Shown: positions 61,401 to 64,000 of the stretch, piece after piece | Layout of the letters: every line of letters starts with the position of its first letter | Position numbering within the stretch: the stretch's first letter is position 1 | NCBI GenBank assembly: GCA_964036195.1 | Contig: OZ038456.1 | Coordinates: forward strand, 5,890,001-5,954,000 | Direction: 5' to 3' | Origin: Sphaerolaimus hirsutus | Taxonomy: Eukaryota > Nematoda > Chromadorea > Monhysterida > Sphaerolaimidae | DNA length: 64,000 nt | Notes under the pieces: generated by a model | The model's input: only the letters and a program-made list of their open reading frames with translations | Databases searched by the model: none | What the model was told of the DNA's origin: nothing | Made by a program: the position numbers and the translations under genes

Positions 61401-63493
61401 AAAAAAATTTTCGATTTTTTTTAAAAAAAATCGCAGCACCCGTACCGATTTTTTTTAAAAAAAATCGCTGGCAAAAAATTTTGGTACTCAAGCACTACGT
61501 AAAATGCAAAAATTTTGTGCGCGAGCGCGCACTTTTATGCAAACAATCCACAAGTTGCTTTTTTCATGGCTTTGACAACCAATTTGGGGGGGTGTAGTAC
61601 CCATTTAAGTGTGTAAGGTAGGCTGTGAATTATTTTAGGAAGTATTCATAGTTATGCTTTGTGTTGTCACATCAAACATTTATGCAAAATGCATCCATGT
61701 TCACTTCCAATATCATTTATATTTTGTTCTGAGCAAGAACATGCTATTTCTGCAAATAAAATTGCAAATTGTCGATGAAGTGTGATTCACGTCACAAATA
61801 TAACAATTTAATTACATTTACACTTAAAAATAACTGACTTTCAAGCTTTTCCGAAACTCTACTGTACTTATATTAGCACAGAAAGTATAAGTGTGCACTC
61901 CCTACCAATTTATATGGCTTTTAATACCCCCAGAAGCGATTTTAGGCAGAAATGGGGCTAATTTTGACCCCAGCGATTTTTTAAAAAAAAATCGGGGTCG
62001 TTAAAAAAAATCGATTTTTTTCCAACCCTAGTCCGGACGAATTTGTACACTTTTTGCTGATTTGCGTGTCATAACATTTTCACGCAGCAAGTTTCAAAAT
62101 GATTGGGACACTTTCAATTTCGCCCTTGACTTTCAATTCCACCCATTAGAGAAGGTTGTTGTGAGAAACACATCTCACTTATCTTGCCAAATATATTTGT
62201 GAAAAAAAATTTATAGGTAGATCTAGGCTTTGTCTTCAAAAATGAATAGAGAAATTTTTTAGTGATATCAACTTGTTTAAAAGATATGGAAGTTCACTGT
62301 GTGGCATATTTGTGTAAACTGAAACTGAATTCCACCCTCTAGAAAGTGTCCGGATATTTTCGTGCCTAGATGGCACACCGCACACTCAAAAGAGTGCGGA
62401 CATTGTTCAAACGCTTTGCGCATTCCGCCCTTTCCAAATTAATTCAGCCTGTGCACAATTTGAGGCAATTCCGCCATGAGTAAAAAGAGTGCGGACGTTG
62501 TTCAAACGCTTTGCACTTTTCGCCCTTTCCGAATTAATTCTGCCCCTGCACAATTCGAGGCAATTCCGCCATCGCCAAAGTGTTCGAACGTTTCATGTGC
62601 GGAATTGAAATCGAGGGCGGTTAGGACGTTTTTGAATTCCACCCCCGATTTTAATTCCGCCCTTTTGAATTCCGCCCTTGAAAAAGTGTTCGAACTGCAA
62701 CTGAAAATTTGAGTGTGCCGTGCAACATTAATCGGAATCGAACTTACGTGATAGAAAATTTATTTAAAAAAAAATATTTTCCTTTTTGCAGAGGCAAGAA
62801 TCACATTTTAGACTGGAAGACAGTTTCTTCCGGTGGGAGTAAAAAGACAACTTTGTCGAAATTGTTCGACGATCCATTACAACTGGCTGCTTACGCTGCG
62901 TGTTTGAATCATGAAAAATTGGAGAGTGGAACGAAAAATGGGAGTTTAAAGGTAAGGCTGGATTTTTTTCAAACTGAGTTTTAAGTTGTTTTTTTCTATC
63001 CAATGTTGACCCCCCCCCCCCAAAAAAAAAATTTTGAAGGTATTTTTCGATCTAATGTCCAATTGCAGGAAATTTGAAGTGACTAAATAGGTGAGGTTAC
63101 ATTAATCACTTTCATGGCTCATCGGGTCTCCAGTACTATTTATGTATTTATACCCTGTTTACAGTATACATAGATGATCGGCATACGATCGGAAGACTTT
63201 CCGTGCATTAGGGTTGGGTACCCGAACCGATACTCGATACCCGACCCGAATTTTTTGGGATCCTATACCCAAACCCCGAAAATATAGAAAAATTCCCAAC
63301 CCTACGGTGCGAATTACAGGTGGACCGCGCCCTAGTGGCCCTACTGTACGCGGACGGACGTTCGGGCGCGTTCGTATCCATTCCACCGCGGAAATTGCAA
63401 AAATATTGGACACTTTGCAAAGGACGCATTTTGCACTTTTGGCAGGCTATTGAATCGAGCGATGGTCAATCGCCCGTGCCGTTTCACTTGTAG
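58400..63493 (+). CDS. MGME1: MGME1-type mitochondrial DNA exonuclease, 5 catalytic exons
   Basis: MGME1 is a single-strand DNA exonuclease that trims mitochondrial DNA ends in the matrix (family knowledge). Exons at 58400, 58967, 60273, 62792 and 63320 join without frame break. Motifs in order: SVTNLLEATRPEQ and LERWQERKVAELGENGF (family N-terminal helices), a Glu before NVSMEF, GRLDAV (catalytic Asp), ILDWKT (Asp-x-Lys) and DDPLQLAAYAACLNHE (Gln). This is the PD-(D/E)XK set, complete. The C-terminal exon ends at a TAG. Upstream exons 46333-54592 join in frame, giving 591 residues from 48712; the family's usual length is about 340, so either there is a long extension or there are two genes, with a possible start at ATG 58409. 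Confidence 0.9.
58625..58766. mobile_element. Minimal TAGGGTGTCAAA hAT-type element (142 bp)
   Basis: Ends tagggtgtcaaattccc / aattttttgacaccct(a); flanks gttacggt / gttacggc agree at 7 of 8; core of ttttccg units. Confidence 0.88.
58967..59112 (+). CDS. MGME1: MGME1 exon, SVT/LERW block
   Basis: Encodes TPFVTGKAISVTNLLEATRP and LMLERWQERKVAELGENGF, aligning with the SVT-x-x-LQ...LERWKQRMI-x-ELGE-x-GF block of MGME1. Acceptor atttcag, donor gtttgt, phase 2 to 1. Confidence 0.9.
59141..59276. mobile_element. TACCGTATTTACTTGAATAA element, right end lost
   Basis: taccgtatttacttgaataa followed by cttgaataattccccct units; 30 bp after an MGME1 exon. Confidence 0.6.
59400..60213. mobile_element. 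TAGGGTTCAAACGATAT hAT-type element, (CGATAT)n core
   Basis: Ends tagggttcaaacgatatg / atatcgtttgaaccct(a), exact 8-bp duplication tacatagg (59392-59399, 60214-60221). Arms of tcgatattcgatat units enclose about 400 bp of unique AT-rich sequence. Confidence 0.93.
60273..60519 (+). CDS. MGME1: MGME1 exon with first catalytic acidic residues
   Basis: Encodes ELMSTGRTVHSLLATALRTQ, a helix ending NLLEHLEPINGFVERNVSME and LTGRLDAVVTYK. The Glu of FVE and the Asp of RLDAV sit where the metal-binding residues lie in the family. Acceptor cgtgcag, donor gtcagt, phase 1 to 2. A CGATAT-core hAT-type element ends 59 bp upstream of this exon. Confidence 0.9.
60670..61106. mobile_element. Two CACACTAGTTTTCAC elements side by side
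   Basis: 60670-60905: cctacacacactagttttca / tgaaaactagtgtgtgtagg. 60908-61106: cctgcgcacactagttttca / tgaaaactagtgtgcatag. A variant of the CACTAGTTGACA family with TTTTCAC in place of TTGACA. Confidence 0.75.
61228..62725. mobile_element. GCACACCGCACACTCAAA element split by a hAT-type element
   Basis: Ends ggcgcaccgcacactcaaaa and ttttgagtgtgccgtgc-like 62702-62723 are inverted. A 95-bp direct duplication (62392/62487, agtgcggacattgttcaaac) and repeated aattccgccc motifs lie in the right part. Element 61365-62030 interrupts it. Confidence 0.65.
61365..62030. mobile_element. TAGGGTTGGCAAGCG hAT-type element
   Basis: Ends tagggttggcaagcgat / gatttttttccaaccct(a), exact 8-bp duplication gtccggac (61357-61364, 62031-62038). 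A/T-run arms (ttttttaaaaaaaatcg) enclose a unique core with tgcgcgcgagcgcgca-like palindrome near 61525. Confidence 0.92.
62792..62951 (+). CDS. MGME1: MGME1 exon with DWKT catalytic motif
   Basis: Encodes GKNHILDWKTVSSGGSKKTT then LFDDPLQLAAYAACLNHEK. Asp and Lys of DWK and the Gln of PLQ are the conserved nuclease residues. Strong acceptor cctttttgcag, donor gtaagg, phase 2 to 0. Confidence 0.94.
63209..63304. mobile_element. TAGGGTTGGGTACCCG hAT-type element (96 bp)
   Basis: Ends tagggttgggtacccga / attcccaaccct(a); core of gatacccgacccg units. Flanks ccgtgcat / cggtgcga are a weak match. It abuts the acceptor of the last MGME1 exon. Confidence 0.75.
63320..63493 (+). CDS. MGME1: MGME1 last exon
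   Basis: Encodes VDRALVALLYADGRSGAFVS, then a helix with YWTLCKGRILHFWQAIE, and stops at TAG. The hydrophobic strand plus aromatic helix (YW-x-x-W/C...W) matches the family's C-terminus. Its acceptor is 15 bp downstream of a TAGGGTTGGG...CCCTA element. Confidence 0.9.
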   Translation: MDRALVALLYADGRSGAFVSIPPRKLQKYWTLCKGRILHFWQAIESSDGQSPVPFHL

Positions 63494-63540
63494 GATTGGA
63501 AGCATTCGTTTGAGGCGGAAATGGGTACGATTTTTGTAGT

Positions 63541-63847
63541 ATACCGTAAATGCTCGAATAAGTTCCCGGGGAGTTTTTTTCGTCAGAATATTCCCAGGGG
63601 GGACTTAATCGAGGGAGAGTTATTCGGGGGGGGAATTGTTTTTTCGTCTCCGCTTTCGGCAATGCACTGCCTTTGCATTCGATGAATCAGACCATGGCTT
63701 TTTGGTCTGTCTGGCTTCTTCGATATGAGTTTTAATGTGAAACGACATATTTGCATTGATCATAGGGGGGGGGGAAGTTATTCGAGGGGGGAGTTATTTT
63801 TTCCTCACGTTCACAATAGGGGGGAGTTATTCGAGTATTTACGGTAC
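63541..63847. mobile_element. TACCGTAAATGCTCGAATAA element
   Basis: Ends taccgtaaatgctcgaataa / ttattcgagtatttacggta; G-run interior with ggagttattcg units. Starts about 48 bp after the MGME1 stop. Confidence 0.8.
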
Positions 63848-63951
63848 TACCGTTTTCCTCGAAATACCCCCCCCCCTTTTAAATTCATTTTATTAGTTGT
63901 TTTTCGGGGTGCTGATTTTGAGGGGGGGGGGGTTCTAGCAAATACGGTACA
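63848..63951. mobile_element. Minimal TACCG...CTCGAAATACCCC element
   Basis: ctaccgttttcctcgaaata / ttctagcaaatacggta; 100 bp, directly beside the preceding family member. Confidence 0.7.
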
Positions 63952-64000
63952 AGGAAATGGGTGTAAATATATCAATTCTCGCTTGTTTTGGTGGTTCTCT

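Overview
The window is nuclear DNA of an invertebrate animal that I cannot place further. The evidence is a pair of large, intron-rich genes with GT-AG introns, AT-rich introns, and a very heavy load of short non-autonomous DNA transposons. There is no sign of a prokaryote, plasmid or virus genome.

Two genes lie on the + strand. (1) From the left edge to 38,557 is an OXR1/NCOA7-family gene (oxidation resistance, TLDc domain; mustard in Drosophila). Fifteen coding exons (2,695-38,557) join in one frame to 885 residues. The GRAM-like region is in exons at 20,761 and 21,143 and the TLDc domain is in the last four exons. The 5' end of the gene, where relatives carry LysM, lies off the window. A second ATG exon (19,806-19,979), downstream of CpG-rich DNA, fits an internal alternative promoter. 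(2) From about 44.9 to 63.5 kb is a gene whose last five exons encode an MGME1-type mitochondrial exonuclease (PD-(D/E)XK fold). Eight upstream exons of unrecognised, Ser/Arg-rich sequence join to it in frame. This is either a long N-terminal extension or a separate neighbouring gene.

Nearly everything else is mobile DNA. Its hallmark is hAT-type elements with TAGGG- or CAGGG-like ends and 8-bp target-site duplications; about 20 copies can be delimited by duplications readable in the sequence (exact or one mismatch). Others are TACCGTATTT-ended elements, CACACACTAGTTGAC fold-backs, CTGTAAAGTGTC fold-backs and TA-flanked Tc1/mariner-like elements. Many are nested, up to four levels deep (13.05-15.75 kb).

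Regions: 0-20.7 kb is OXR1 5' introns with elements; 20.7-22.6 kb the GRAM exons; 22.6-30.9 kb a large element-filled intron; 30.9-38.6 kb the linker and TLDc exons; 38.6-44.9 kb intergenic with elements; 44.9-54.6 kb the unrecognised exons, including an exon split by a nested hAT element and an intron holding a BEL/Pao polymerase fragment inside a hAT-type element; 54.6-58.4 kb a large intron; 58.4-63.5 kb the nuclease exons.

The most interesting points are hAT elements with constant ends but interchangeable microsatellite cores, the BEL/Pao fragment carried between hAT termini, and the hAT insertion whose removal restores one 118-codon reading frame.
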